Assembly (NCBI GenBank): GCA_018268755.1
Contig: JAFDVW010000017.1
Span: forward strand, 192,070 to 256,069
Source: Acidobacteriota bacterium
Lineage (GTDB): Bacteria > Acidobacteriota > Terriglobia > Terriglobales > Acidobacteriaceae
DNA length: 64,000 nucleotides
Reading direction: 5' to 3'
Under the pieces are notes generated by a model. The model had not been told where the DNA came from, did no database searches, and saw nothing but the letters and a program-made list of their open reading frames with translations. Positions 23,864 to 33,417 of this stretch are shown here, one piece after another (the stretch's first letter is position 1; each line of letters opens with the position of its first letter). The position numbers were made by a program, and so were the translations under genes.

Positions 23864-26023
23864 TTAGTCGAGTTCGATCTTCGCCAGCCCGTACACATCC
23901 ACCTGATCCAGATCGAGCAGGATGACTTGCCGTCCCTGCTTGCTGGTGATCTCATACTGGACCGGTTTCATCTCACCCAGCGTTCCGCTCCATGTGACCC
24001 GGCGCGCTTTCTTGCCGCGCGGCACGGCTACTTGTACTTTTAATCCCCGGGCCGGCGTGATGACCCCATCAACCGTAACGTCATAATTCACCACATGTAG
24101 CAACAGCCAGCGGTTGGATTTCTCCGCCATGCTGGTGACCTCAACGTAGGGAGCGGTGGAAGTCACCCGGGTAGCGCCCCCGCCCAAGTCGTCGCGGACT
24201 CGCCCGGCCACATGCTCCAGGACTTTTCTCAGTTCCGGGTCCATGCGGTTGCGCGTATAGCCCTCGGGAATGTCTGCAAACAAATCAGCCATGGTGGGCC
24301 CGAAGGTGGTGTAGTCTCCGTGCGATTTCATGGGAATCAGAAATCGCGAGGCAGGAATCGTCAGCGGGACCGAAACCACGCGTCCCCTGCCGATGCTCTT
24401 GGCCGTTTCCGTTGCTGGATAAGCTCCGCCAAACGCCTGGGCCAGTGGGGTCCGCGTCTGCGGTAAGCCATACTGATCTTTGCTGCCGCTCGCTCCCAAT
24501 ACCAAGACCGTGCCGCCGGCTTTGGCGTAGCTCACCAGCGCCTGCTGGCCCTCTACGCTCATGAGGGGAAGATAGGGGACGACCACCATTTCGAACTGGC
24601 TGAGCGTCGGCAGTTGCAGGTCGTCCTCCGTCAGCATGACGTGGGCAATCCCGTTGTCCGCCAGCACCCGCGACGCGCTGAAGGCGAAGCTCAACTCGTC
24701 GGCGAGGTATTGCCGCAAAGAAGCTAGGACCGCCACATTCGCATGCATGTGGACGTTGCGCAGGCTCTCTTCGTTCGCGGAGAGAAAACGATACATCTCT
24801 GTCGCTCCCGGCGGAGTCTGCCTCTTTTCCCGAAAGATGGTGTGGTTGGCGACCGCCTCGGCGATGTTGATCTGCGCCATGGCGCTCAGGCAGCGCTCCG
24901 TAGGATGAGGAAAGATGGGCGGGGTGATTTCCGTGGCATATACAATGACCGGCTTGCCATGCGTAGCCGCCGCCAAAAACTTGAGGGCAGGACTGTTGCT
25001 GATCTTCGTGCCCTGGTCATCCTTGCGCGGGGCGGCGTCGAGGAACTCCTGCATCTCGGAATAGATGAAGTCGTCATATCCCTCGCGTCCCAGCATTTCC
25101 ATATTGCCGGCCGCGTCATACGCGATGGGCCCGAAACCGAATCCGCCAAAGACATTGCCGGAAATCATGAAGTTCGGGTTGTACTGCCGGGCCACCTCGC
25201 GCATGCGATGGTGAAACTCGGCGACGGAATAACCGCGGAAGGTGATCCATTCGCTCCAGAAGGCCTCGCCACGTTTCTGCGGCAGCGTGATGTGGTCGTA
25301 GTCGCTGGTGCGGTATTTGGCTTGGCCGACTTTGGCCGGCAGGTTTTGTTTCAGGTATTCCGCAAACTTGCGGCGGCAATAGCCGCAATAACACGTGCCA
25401 CCGGCAATTTGTGTCCAGTCGATGTAGGAGCCATCAATGCCGGTCTCCGCCTGCGCCCGCACCCGCCCTTCCATTAATCGCCGGAAGTAAGGATTGTTCG
25501 GGCAGCCCCAGGTCTCGAAGGTTTTCGTGGTTTCCTCGCCATAAGGCGCGTAGCGATAGTGCGGGAACGTCCCGTCTGGCCGCACCGTGATCCACGTGGT
25601 GGGATCTTCTTCCGGCTTTGCTCCCAGATAGTCCGCATAATCGCCCCACTTCTCGCGCCAGAATTGCAGCATGCGGATTTGGTCTTTCTTCGGCTCATCT
25701 TTATTGGTGGCCGTCTCTCCATGCAGGGAACTGGTGAGATAGCGGAGAACGATGTAGCCCTTGTCGTGCAGGCTGCGATTGTTGGCCTTGGCCTGTTCCA
25801 TACCGCGATTGAATTCTTCGCGGCCTACATCTTCGAAAGTGGGCGCGCCGCTTCCGAAGGTGATGGTCATGTGGTTGGTTTTCAGGAACTCCAGATCTGC
25901 TTTTTGCCCGAGACGCCAGTGGCCCCAATCGGTGTCCGGTTTCCAGGTGGGTTCCTGAGCAAAGGCCAGTAGGAACGTAGTGAGGAATAAAAGTGCGATT
26001 CTGTATGAAAGCTTGTGCCGCAT
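23864..26023 (-). CDS. Secreted glycosidase-like protein with beta-galactosidase trimerisation-type domain
   Basis: A 719-residue exported protein (signal peptide about 1-22, FLLAFAQ). Residues ~30-420 look like a TIM-barrel glycosidase: GIDGSYIDWTQIAGGTCYCG carries an Asp-rich strand end and a CxxC (CYCGYC) followed by Phe, a pattern I recall from uncharacterised GH-like proteins. Residues ~430-560 resemble the glutamine-amidotransferase-like trimerisation domain of GH42 enzymes (VVVPYLPLMSVEGQQALV, GGTVLVLGASG). A beta-sandwich tail follows. No substrate can be assigned. It lies 105 bases after the deacetylase-like gene and may be co-transcribed with it. Confidence 0.68.
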   Translation of the reverse strand: MRHKLSYRIALLFLTTFLLAFAQEPTWKPDTDWGHWRLGQKADLEFLKTNHMTITFGSGAPTFEDVGREEFNRGMEQAKANNRSLHDKGYIVLRYLTSSLHGETATNKDEPKKDQIRMLQFWREKWGDYADYLGAKPEEDPTTWITVRPDGTFPHYRYAPYGEETTKTFETWGCPNNPYFRRLMEGRVRAQAETGIDGSYIDWTQIAGGTCYCGYCRRKFAEYLKQNLPAKVGQAKYRTSDYDHITLPQKRGEAFWSEWITFRGYSVAEFHHRMREVARQYNPNFMISGNVFGGFGFGPIAYDAAGNMEMLGREGYDDFIYSEMQEFLDAAPRKDDQGTKISNSPALKFLAAATHGKPVIVYATEITPPIFPHPTERCLSAMAQINIAEAVANHTIFREKRQTPPGATEMYRFLSANEESLRNVHMHANVAVLASLRQYLADELSFAFSASRVLADNGIAHVMLTEDDLQLPTLSQFEMVVVPYLPLMSVEGQQALVSYAKAGGTVLVLGASGSKDQYGLPQTRTPLAQAFGGAYPATETAKSIGRGRVVSVPLTIPASRFLIPMKSHGDYTTFGPTMADLFADIPEGYTRNRMDPELRKVLEHVAGRVRDDLGGGATRVTSTAPYVEVTSMAEKSNRWLLLHVVNYDVTVDGVITPARGLKVQVAVPRGKKARRVTWSGTLGEMKPVQYEITSKQGRQVILLDLDQVDVYGLAKIELD

Positions 26024-26128
26024 GCGGCCTCCTTCCGTATTTGATAAACGAGGCTGTTTCTAAGCCCTCCGATCTTTATTGTGCTGGCCGCCATGCGGCC
26101 AGATTTCCACCCGCGGGGTGGGTCGTTT

Positions 26129-28462
26129 TTAAAAACGAAGAATAAGTTCGGTCTCCTGCGCGAAGCTCGGAAGCTCTAACGCATAGCCGCGCTCCGTCGC
26201 GCGGAAGAGAATGTTCTGGCCGCCGAGTGTAACCTTGGCCAGGGGACGCTCGGCGCGCAGCTCCAGTTGACTCCCCGTTCCGGGAGCAAGCCGCAGGCTC
26301 AGTAGCCTGGCTCCTTCCTTGATGGCGATGACCCGCGCGTTGGCCCGCGTGATGCGAAATCCGGGCAATTCGATCTTCGCGATTTCAATTCGCCGGTCGC
26401 TGCGCACAAAGCCTTTGATTTGTCCGTCGTTCTCATCGAACTCCTGCGCATCGGCCTGCAGGGCAATGGCCGACCATGGCGCGGCGACGGCAAAGCGCGC
26501 CTTGGTCTTTGTCTTTACCTGGAAGGCCAGTCCGCCGGTGGTGGGAGTTGCCTCCGTCATCTGCTTTGAGATATAGGTGAGCCGCGCCGCGCCGGCGGAT
26601 GTGGCCCCCAGCCGGACTACTATCGTGTGCTTCCCCTGGCTAAGGTTGGGAAGGATGAGCAACTGATTGTCAAACGCCGGATGCGGACGTCCATCGATGG
26701 TGACCGACTGAATGTATTTGCGCGTGTTCTCGATGCGGATGCCCATGCCGCCCACCGACTCCGCCGTGTCGGCGCGCCGCAGGCTGGAGAGATCAAGCTG
26801 CATTTCCACCAAGTCGTCCGTGGCCTTCCACGAATAGTTCCATTGCGCCATGGCGCGCACCTTCTGCGCCAGTTCCTGCGGCTCCGGGCAGTACACGGGA
26901 AGCGTGCCGAACTTTGTCTTCATCGCCTCGTAAAAGGGGAAGTTGTTGGCGTTGATGATGCGCTTCTCCTTGCCCTCGTGCACCGGCATGGACGAGATGG
27001 AATAGTCGTGCCACATCTCGTTGAAAATTACTCCTCGCCCAATGTTGTGGAACATGTGGTCGAAGATGGCTTCTTCGTTGGCCGTGATCTGCGCCGTGGT
27101 GTAGCTCCAGGTGGGATCGTAAAACCACTGATAATCGGGATGCGGCGAGTTTTCCAGCACCACGAAGTCTTTGTTCGTCCCAGTGAACCAGGTCATGTTG
27201 CCGAAGCCCACGGGCACGCTCTGCTCCAGGCCGTGCGTCATGTAAAAGGAGAAGCGGCGCGCCACCTCGTCGTAGTCTCCCATGGGAATGGTGTCGCCCG
27301 GATTGATCATCGACTGGATCTTGCGAATGGGATAGCCTTGCGCCCGCATGTTCTCTTCGATTTCCTGGATCGAGCCGTCCAGCTCTTCCTTCCAGCGCTC
27401 CGGCGTCATCTCGCGGTCGATGTTGTGGAACTTGCTGTGGGTGCCGATTTCTCCGCCCAACTCTTCCAGATGTTTGCCCAGCGGCGCGAGCTTGTCCCAC
27501 CCGGCGCGCTTCACGAAGCTGGAGACCCAGGTATAAAGCGGCACTACGCCGGTATCTTCCGCGACGCCGGTAAGAAAATGCAGGGTCTTGAGCTGATACT
27601 GCAACTCGCCGCTGTTGTCGCCATCGAAGCGCACAATTGCGGTGAGGTTGGCGTTGGTGACCTGCGGTGCTGGGAAGGGAACGTCAATATCGCCATAGGC
27701 CGCCCACTGCACGGCGCGGATCAGCGCATTCCACAGCTGGTTGGCATAGGCCACTTGCGGCGGGTCGTTGCGAAAAAACGTGCCCGCGCCGGCAGAAGTG
27801 CCGAAATCGCTGACCAGGACCACCCTGCCCTTTCCCGGCTGCGAGCAGGAAAGATAGGGGAAGCTCTTTTCGCCGTCGGTCGAGACCAGCAACACGCTGC
27901 CGCTTCTGGGTTCCAGGATTTCCAAAGCCGACGCCAGTGCCGGGGTCAGAAATTGTGCGGGAGCAAACGTCTGCGTCACGAAGTGATCGTTCGAACGCAC
28001 CCGGATGCGGTATCCACTTTCGCCCTGCGGCCCTTTGTAATTTACCCCCAGCAGATCATCCAGCCCCTGATGGTCGCGCGCATTGCCCTTTTCATCTTTC
28101 ACGGCCAACGGTCCATCTACTACCACGCTGTGCCCCGCGGCGAGATACCCGCGCAAGCGCGCCACCAGCTGGGCATAGGTGGCGTCATCCGCCAGCGAAG
28201 CCTGTGCGAAGACCAGCGCGGAGTAGCGCGCCAACTCCCGCTCGGAAGGCATTTCTTCCACGAACAGCGTGTCGTAGGGAAGCCCGGCCAGGTTTGCCAC
28301 CCCGACCCAGCCGTGTCCGGCCAGCTGGCTGGTTTCCCAGTCCTGGTGATAGCTGGCTTTGCTGAGAAAAATTCCCAAACGAGGTTGGGAGAACGATTGA
28401 GTAGCGAACGCCGCGCTTCCGCAAAAGAAGAGGAGGACCGCAGCCCAACGCAACACCTTCAT
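26129..28462 (-). CDS. Secreted polysaccharide deacetylase-like multidomain protein
   Basis: A 777-residue exported protein (signal about 1-20). Residues ~25-270 have a glutamine-amidotransferase-like layout. The middle (about 285-520) resembles a NodB-type deacetylase barrel: AIVRFDGDNSGE could supply the metal Asp and GGEIGTHSKFHN the His. The usual HxxxH motif is not clean (THSKFHN), so activity is uncertain. The C-terminal third is beta-rich and may bind carbohydrate. The ATG of MKVLRWAAV is preceded by GGGAG. It is the first of a two-gene unit with the glycosidase-like gene. Confidence 0.6.
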   Translation of the reverse strand: MKVLRWAAVLLFFCGSAAFATQSFSQPRLGIFLSKASYHQDWETSQLAGHGWVGVANLAGLPYDTLFVEEMPSERELARYSALVFAQASLADDATYAQLVARLRGYLAAGHSVVVDGPLAVKDEKGNARDHQGLDDLLGVNYKGPQGESGYRIRVRSNDHFVTQTFAPAQFLTPALASALEILEPRSGSVLLVSTDGEKSFPYLSCSQPGKGRVVLVSDFGTSAGAGTFFRNDPPQVAYANQLWNALIRAVQWAAYGDIDVPFPAPQVTNANLTAIVRFDGDNSGELQYQLKTLHFLTGVAEDTGVVPLYTWVSSFVKRAGWDKLAPLGKHLEELGGEIGTHSKFHNIDREMTPERWKEELDGSIQEIEENMRAQGYPIRKIQSMINPGDTIPMGDYDEVARRFSFYMTHGLEQSVPVGFGNMTWFTGTNKDFVVLENSPHPDYQWFYDPTWSYTTAQITANEEAIFDHMFHNIGRGVIFNEMWHDYSISSMPVHEGKEKRIINANNFPFYEAMKTKFGTLPVYCPEPQELAQKVRAMAQWNYSWKATDDLVEMQLDLSSLRRADTAESVGGMGIRIENTRKYIQSVTIDGRPHPAFDNQLLILPNLSQGKHTIVVRLGATSAGAARLTYISKQMTEATPTTGGLAFQVKTKTKARFAVAAPWSAIALQADAQEFDENDGQIKGFVRSDRRIEIAKIELPGFRITRANARVIAIKEGARLLSLRLAPGTGSQLELRAERPLAKVTLGGQNILFRATERGYALELPSFAQETELILRF

Positions 28463-28616
28463 GGCCGGCTCCCGAAAAGAAAAGGAGTGGCCGATTCTCG
28501 GAAAAATCGGCCATCGGCGGGGCAGGGACCCGCCGACGCGAAACACAATAGCACAGAAACGAAAGAAAACGAAATAGACGGCGAAGCAATTCGCAATTCC
28601 AGGGGATGGCGGACGC

Positions 28617-29516
28617 TTACTTGCGCTTCAGCGCTTCCAGTTCGTCGAGCGTGCGCGGCCAGTCCGAGCCCAGTAATCGTGACAGGCTGCGGTCGGCCAG
28701 GACTTTGCCGCCGGTCTGGCACTGGGCGCAGTAGTTGGTTTCATTGTCGGCGTAGCGGATGCGCTGGATCTTCTCTCCGCAGCGCGGACAAGGCTGCCCA
28801 AAGCGCCCGTGCACCGCCATTTCCGGCCGGAAGGCGGTGACTTTCTCGGGAAAGCGCGCGGCCGCATCTTTCTGAAAGCGGTCCATCCACTGCGTGAGCG
28901 TCGCGCGCGTGGCTGCGAATAGCCGCTCCCATTCTTCCGGCGTCAGCTTCTGGGTGTGCTGGATGGGAGAGAGTTGCGCCGCGTGCAGAATCTCATCCGA
29001 ATATGCGTTGCCGATGCCGCTCAGAATGCGGGGATCGGTCAGCGCCCGTTTGAGCGTGCGGTTCTCCGCCGTCATAGCCGCGCGGAATGCGGCCAGGTCA
29101 CTGGCGAAGACATCAATGCCGCCGGGATCGAGATCGCGCAGCGCCTCTTCTCCCTCGACCACATGCAGCGAGGCGCGGCGCTTCGCACCCGCCTCGGTCA
29201 ACACCAGTGAGCCCTGCGGAAAGTCAAAGGCCGCCAGGTTCTGCCGCCCGCCCAACTTCGCTCCCACCGGACGCCAGTGCAGCCGGCCGGCAATCATCAG
29301 GTGCAGCACCAGCCACAGGCCGCCATCGACGCCGATGGCAATACGCTTGCCGATGCGCCGCAGCTCGCGTACCGTGCGTCCTTCCACGCTGGCCAGCGGC
29401 GGTTGCACCGTCCGCAGCAGGAATGGACTGGCGATCCGGACATGTTGCAGCGGCCGCCCCACAATGCGGCTTTCGAGCGCAGTCAGATACGCGGCAATGT
29501 CGGGCAGCTCGGGCAT
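28617..29516 (-). CDS. Formamidopyrimidine-DNA glycosylase family protein (MutM/Nei)
   Basis: A base-excision-repair glycosylase/AP lyase of 299 residues. The N-terminus MPELPD presents the catalytic Pro2 and Glu3. A helix-two-turn-helix segment is seen in ILSGIGNAYSDEILHAA. The C-terminus has a four-Cys zinc finger, CPRCGEKI...CAQC. It is somewhat longer than E. coli Fpg. The insertion pattern does not let me separate Fpg from Nei-like specificity, so I leave the symbol empty. It is alone on the minus strand, with an interspersed repeat upstream. Confidence 0.88.
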   Translation of the reverse strand: MPELPDIAAYLTALESRIVGRPLQHVRIASPFLLRTVQPPLASVEGRTVRELRRIGKRIAIGVDGGLWLVLHLMIAGRLHWRPVGAKLGGRQNLAAFDFPQGSLVLTEAGAKRRASLHVVEGEEALRDLDPGGIDVFASDLAAFRAAMTAENRTLKRALTDPRILSGIGNAYSDEILHAAQLSPIQHTQKLTPEEWERLFAATRATLTQWMDRFQKDAAARFPEKVTAFRPEMAVHGRFGQPCPRCGEKIQRIRYADNETNYCAQCQTGGKVLADRSLSRLLGSDWPRTLDELEALKRK

Positions 29517-29614
29517 GGGGCATTCGGGTGCGGATCATCAGGATGGCAGGAAGCGCCCGCCTTGGCAACCACAGGAGATGTTTCGTGGTAGGGCACGACT
29601 TCAGTGCAAAATGT

Positions 29615-29726
29615 GACACTCTTGTCCGCCAATTCGGCTAGCCGAATCTCCGGCGAAAGGAGGGAAGGGCACGACTTCAGTCGTGCCGATAGAGGCAGCA
29701 TGGGAAATACGCGCCGGAACGGCGCC
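29615..29726 (+). repeat. Interspersed hairpin repeat, copy 1
   Basis: It contains two hairpins: GGCACGACTTCAGTCGTGCC and GCGCCGGAACGGCGC. Nearly the whole unit recurs at 31882-31991, and its core again at 33715 and 33960. The 415-base gap between the MutM-like gene and the next gene holds little else. Confidence 0.85.
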
Positions 29727-29858
29727 ACCCGCATGCCAGCAGAAATCTGCAGAGTCCGCGAGCGGGTGGCCCTACTGCGCGTCGTAGACCAGATGTGGCC
29801 CACGCGCCCGGGGGATTTCCCCTCGCCTAGATAGCTCCTTTTCCGGCAATAAGCGGGA

Positions 29859-29864
29859 TATACT
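29859..29864 (+). promoter_or_regulatory. Candidate -10 box
   Basis: TATACT about 68 bases before the ATG of the propeller protein; the -35 region is weak (TCCTTT). Confidence 0.3.
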
Positions 29865-29931
29865 TGGGACCGCAAACCCAGCGCCCCCCGTCCGTGCGCC
29901 TATCCATTCCTGATTGACGAGGAGTAATTGC

Positions 29932-31047
29932 ATGAGAGGGGCGATCCTTCGCAGAACCGCTAAAGTTGCGGCCTTTTTGCTGGTAGCAACCGTTGCCTAT
30001 CTTTGTTTCTGGCCGGTTCCCGCAAAACCCGTGTCATGGCTGGCGCCTCCCCCGCCGGGGTTCAGCGGCAGTTACGCGCCGAATACACTTCTGTCGGGTC
30101 TGCGTGTGATCGATACCGGAAGTGAGGTGGGCCCGGAACATATCGCCATCGGACCAGACCACAAACTTTATGCCGCAATGACCAGCGGCAACCTGCTACG
30201 CATGGAACAGGATGGCGCGAGGCAGGAAGTCTTCGCAACCACCGGCGGGCGAGTGCTGGGTTTTGATTTCAATTCCCAGGGACAAATGATTGCTGCGGAT
30301 GCTTTCAAAGGGTTACTGGCGATCGCTCCGGACAGGCATGTGACCCTGTTGACCGATCACGTGAGCCCCAACGATCCGATCGGTTACGCCAATTCCGTCA
30401 TCATAGGGCCCGACGGGACAGTCTATTTCACCGACGCGTCCACGCGATTCTCTCCCGTGAAATGGGGTGGCACGTACGAGGCGAGCGTGCTCGACATCAT
30501 GGAGCAATCTGCCACCGGCCGCGTGCTGGCTTACGACCCAGCTAGCGGAGCAACCCGCATCGTGGCCCATGGCCTTTCCTTCGCCAACGGCATCGCTTTG
30601 TCTTCCGATGGCCATACTCTGTTCGTGAATGAGACGGGGCGCTATCGCGTCTGGAAGATCGATGGCCGGGCGAGGGACCTCGACGTGCTAAGCGGCTCGC
30701 CTCAGGCCAGGGTGCTGATCGACAATCTGCCCGGCTACCCGGACAATCTGATGCGCGGACGCGACGGCCGGATTTGGGTTGGACTGTTCAAACCACGCAA
30801 CCCGGCGGCCGACAAACTCGCCCAGCGGCCATTCGCCCGGACGGTGGTCCTCAGGCTCCCGCGATTCCTTCTTCCGCTCGGCAAATCCTATGGTCACGTT
30901 TTCGCGGTCGACGAGGAGGGGCACGTAACCGCAGATCTTCAGGACCCCAGTGCCGCCTATCCCGAAACCACAGGTGCGACTGAAACCGCCGACCGGCTAT
31001 ACATCCACAGCCTGCATGCCCACGGCATCGGCTGGCTCCCCCGCTGA
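29932..31047 (+). CDS. SMP-30/strictosidine-synthase-like beta-propeller protein
   Basis: A 371-residue protein with one N-terminal membrane anchor (about 10-28, VAAFLLVATVAYLCFW) and a six-bladed propeller. The blocks GPEHIAIGPDHKLYAA, GYANSVIIGPDGTVYFTDAS, LSFANGIALSSDGHTLFVNE and GYPDNLMRGRDGRIWVGLF are typical of the SMP-30/strictosidine synthase-like hydrolases and lactonases. The likely activity is hydrolysis of a lactone or ester at the periplasmic face. The ATG has GAGGAG seven bases upstream; an in-frame TTG at 29914 is unlikely. Confidence 0.82.
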   Translation: MRGAILRRTAKVAAFLLVATVAYLCFWPVPAKPVSWLAPPPPGFSGSYAPNTLLSGLRVIDTGSEVGPEHIAIGPDHKLYAAMTSGNLLRMEQDGARQEVFATTGGRVLGFDFNSQGQMIAADAFKGLLAIAPDRHVTLLTDHVSPNDPIGYANSVIIGPDGTVYFTDASTRFSPVKWGGTYEASVLDIMEQSATGRVLAYDPASGATRIVAHGLSFANGIALSSDGHTLFVNETGRYRVWKIDGRARDLDVLSGSPQARVLIDNLPGYPDNLMRGRDGRIWVGLFKPRNPAADKLAQRPFARTVVLRLPRFLLPLGKSYGHVFAVDEEGHVTADLQDPSAAYPETTGATETADRLYIHSLHAHGIGWLPR

Positions 31048-31131
31048 GGCGCGCGGGTTTTTATCGTCACTGAGGATCCGTTATTTGGAGGGCTGCTGGT
31101 TGTCACTCGAGGTGTACAGAGGAGATTCGTC

Positions 31132-31761
31132 ATGAAGTGGAACCCTGTCAGGCTGCCGCTGTCAGTCCGCCGTGGATGGATTACGAATACCGCGATCCTG
31201 AGCATTGTCATGCTGTTCTCCCCCTGGGCCAAGCCGGCTGACAAGCCCGCAGATTCTGCCAAGCCCCAGTTAGAAGAGATCTACATCCTTCGCAGCATCA
31301 GGGAGCAGCGGGAACCGGTCGCAGGTTGGTGCTCCGCCGCTCGCGCTGGATTCGAGCCCTTCCCCAGCGACGCGGAACGCTCCTTTTCGTTCTGGAGCCT
31401 TGCCTTACGGCCTGAGGATGGAAGGGTCGTTCAAACCAAAGAGACTCGCGTCGCGGAACTGCACGCTTGCCTTGGTGCGACGGGCGAACCGGCGCGGCAA
31501 AACTTCTATGCCGAAATCAACTTGGGAAGGATGGCGTTTCGCGGAAATGGCGAGTGCCTTGCGCTCAAGATAAATTTCCCAGAAGCAGGACTCTTTCCCG
31601 TCCGTTGCCAACTCGTCCTGAGTGGATTACCCGCCCCATACGTCGGAGGGCTTCTGACGACAAATACGCTAACCAGCAAGGCCGCCTTCGGCGGTGAGAC
31701 CGATCCCCCCGGATACACGCAGGCTTCTATCGCCACTATTCGGCTTTGGAAATCCAAGTAG
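31132..31761 (+). CDS. Hypothetical secreted protein
   Basis: A 209-residue protein with an N-terminal hydrophobic segment (about 17-33, ITNTAILSIVMLFSPWA) that looks like a signal or anchor. The mature part has four Cys (in GWCSAAR, HACLGAT, GECLALK and VRCQLVL) that could form two disulfides. I recognise no family. GAGGAG precedes the ATG, and it follows the propeller gene after 84 bases, so the two may share a transcript. Confidence 0.6.
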   Translation: MKWNPVRLPLSVRRGWITNTAILSIVMLFSPWAKPADKPADSAKPQLEEIYILRSIREQREPVAGWCSAARAGFEPFPSDAERSFSFWSLALRPEDGRVVQTKETRVAELHACLGATGEPARQNFYAEINLGRMAFRGNGECLALKINFPEAGLFPVRCQLVLSGLPAPYVGGLLTTNTLTSKAAFGGETDPPGYTQASIATIRLWKSK

Positions 31762-31881
31762 CGTCCGTTGAGGCAGGGTGTTTTTGAGCGGGTGACCCTT
31801 GGCGTTGATGGAGCTATTCGTGTTTGGGCACAGAGCACGAGGGCAAGAGTGCCCGCGCCACACAAGGCAAGATGTGGGGCG

Positions 31882-31991
31882 GACACTCTTGTCCGCCAGT
31901 CCGGCTATGCCGAATCTCTGGCGAGAGGGAAGGGCACGACTTCAGTCGTGCCGATAGAGCCAAGCATGGGAAATACGCGCCGGAACGGCGC
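31882..31991 (+). repeat. Interspersed hairpin repeat, copy 2
   Basis: Near-identical to 29615-29726 in the same order: GACACTCTTGTCC, the GGCACGACTTCAGTCGTGCC hairpin, GCATGGGAAATACGCG and the GCGCCGGAACGGCGC hairpin. Confidence 0.85.
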
Positions 31992-32118
31992 AACCATCGC
32001 GCCATCAGAAAAGCGCTTCTGTAGATCCGGGAAGATGGGCGACATCCGCCATGCAACCTCGCTTCGTATCAGGGCGTCGCTTCAGCCACGCCGCAACTGA
32101 CAGGCCGGGTGCCCCATT

Positions 32119-32147
32119 CTAAATTTCGCGTTCTTTGCGAAATTTAG
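32119..32147. repeat. Perfect inverted repeat
   Basis: CTAAATTTCGC (32119-32129) and GCGAAATTTAG (32137-32147), 11-bp arms around a 7-base loop. It has no T-run and is probably a second family of intergenic repeat. Confidence 0.7.
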
Positions 32148-32210
32148 GGTGGGTTGGGAAATCGGATTAGATGGAAAGCGGATCCTTAGTGCTAGCAATG
32201 AAATTCCCGC

Positions 32211-32225
32211 CCAAGCAAAGCTTGG
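32211..32225. repeat. Short inverted repeat
   Basis: CCAAGC-AAA-GCTTGG, flanked by GC-rich sequence containing GGGGCACCC. It is part of the same repeat-rich spacer. Confidence 0.5.
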
Positions 32226-32397
32226 ACGGGGCACCCTCAGGGTTTGAGGAAAGATTGGGTGGGCCACCCGCCCGGGTTGTCATGGCATCCTGCCTGCCTG
32301 CCGTAGCCAAATGCGTTACGCTTTTAAGCGCGGATAAGGCCGCATGGCTGGGCATTCTTTTAGCGCCTCATGGGCTCTCGAGAGTCCAGCAGTTTCA

Positions 32398-32775
32398 TTA
32401 GTCTGAGTTCAGGAAGTAGTCCAAGTACGCTGCCAAGAGCAAGTATTCCGGTCCTGTCAGCACCGCGTAGAGCCACAACGGCACGGCAACTCTCAGAAGA
32501 ACAATCACTCCTAGGCAGGAATGCACAGAGGAGAAAAGACCTAGGAATAGCCAGAACCGCCGCCTTCCCCAGAATCGCCGGTACGCTCGAATGGCGTTTC
32601 CGAAGATGATTACGGTCATTCCCGCAAACCCTAGCCACTTCAGAGGCAGGTTCGGCGAGTCGCCTATCCTAGCTTGGTGCATTGCAAACATCCAGATCGA
32701 GATCACGATCAGGATCGAGATTGCCACATAAAGCAGCCAGTCTTTAATCCTTCCCGATCTGCTAGGCTCGGACAT
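32398..32775 (-). CDS. Small four-helix membrane protein, unknown
   Basis: A 125-residue protein with about four hydrophobic helices (13-32, 45-62, 72-92, 95-117) separated by basic loops (RRFWGRRRFW). No family is recognised. GAGGAGGAG precedes the ATG. The first 14 bases overlap the 3' end of the AraC-type gene, so the two are probably translationally coupled. Confidence 0.6.
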   Translation of the reverse strand: MSEPSRSGRIKDWLLYVAISILIVISIWMFAMHQARIGDSPNLPLKWLGFAGMTVIIFGNAIRAYRRFWGRRRFWLFLGLFSSVHSCLGVIVLLRVAVPLWLYAVLTGPEYLLLAAYLDYFLNSD

Positions 32776-33373
32776 CTGGCTCCTCCTCGCGCTCTTGGGG
32801 ACTGAATGGCAAGGCGCTATTCAGCTCCCGCTGGGTGCGCGCAAAGCGCTGCGGAGCGCTGCCGGTCCGTTTGCGGAATGCGGTGCTGAAGGCGCTGGCC
32901 GATCCGTAGCCCAGTTGCTCGGCCAGCTGGTCGGGCGAATCAACGCCGTGGCATAAGGCGTCCTGGGCCAGCATCATGCGCCAGCGCGTCAGGTACTCTT
33001 TGGGAGCGGCGCCCACAACTTCCACGAAGCGGCTGGCGAATGCCGACCGCGACATGCCCGCGCACTTCGCCAGCTCGGCCACCGTCCACTGGCGGCGGAC
33101 GTCGGCATGCGCGGCGCGCAGAGCCCCGGCAATGGCGGGGTCCTGCATGCCCGGAAGCAATCCTGCACCGGGCGCGCCGGTGTGCAGGCTCGACCAGCGC
33201 AGCGACTCCACTAGCATTACTTCGAGCAGGCGCTCCACAATCATCTCCCCGCCCGGTTTGTCGGCGGCGCACTCCTCGGCAAATAGGTCCATGACCCGCT
33301 CTTTGCTGTCCAACTGCTGCCGGAACGGGCCCATAAGCGGCCGGTCGAAGCGATAGGAGTCTCTTGGCGCCAT
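32762..33373 (-). CDS. AraC-family regulator, apparently missing its N-terminal cupin
   Basis: A 203-residue protein whose C-terminal 100 residues form the double AraC helix-turn-helix (TVAELAKCAGMSRSAFASRF ... QLAEQLGYGSASAFSTAFRK). The part before it (about 20-85) matches the linker that follows an AraC cupin_6 sensor in ~300-residue relatives. The cupin itself, roughly the first 100 residues, is absent. Upstream, the frame runs straight into the tRNA-Pro gene. The ATG has only a weak ribosome-binding site. It is either a truncated remnant or a short functional regulator. Confidence 0.6.
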   Translation of the reverse strand: MAPRDSYRFDRPLMGPFRQQLDSKERVMDLFAEECAADKPGGEMIVERLLEVMLVESLRWSSLHTGAPGAGLLPGMQDPAIAGALRAAHADVRRQWTVAELAKCAGMSRSAFASRFVEVVGAAPKEYLTRWRMMLAQDALCHGVDSPDQLAEQLGYGSASAFSTAFRKRTGSAPQRFARTQRELNSALPFSPQEREEEPDVRA

Positions 33374-33417
33374 TGGTGAGCTCACAGGTGGGGCCCGCAA
33401 ACTGTTGATTTTAGGAT

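Larger units (their letters stand above)
31762..32397. other. Repeat-rich intergenic region
   Basis: No supported gene lies in these 636 bases. They hold a second copy of the interspersed repeat and two further hairpin repeats, listed separately. Confidence 0.7.

Noticed and set aside
26627..28840. A 737-codon plus-strand frame across two minus-strand genes
   Set aside because: It spans the end of one real gene and the start of another and shows no family signature.
31762..32397. Short open frames among the repeats
   Set aside because: They contain the repeat hairpins themselves, lack ribosome-binding sites and show no protein-like composition.
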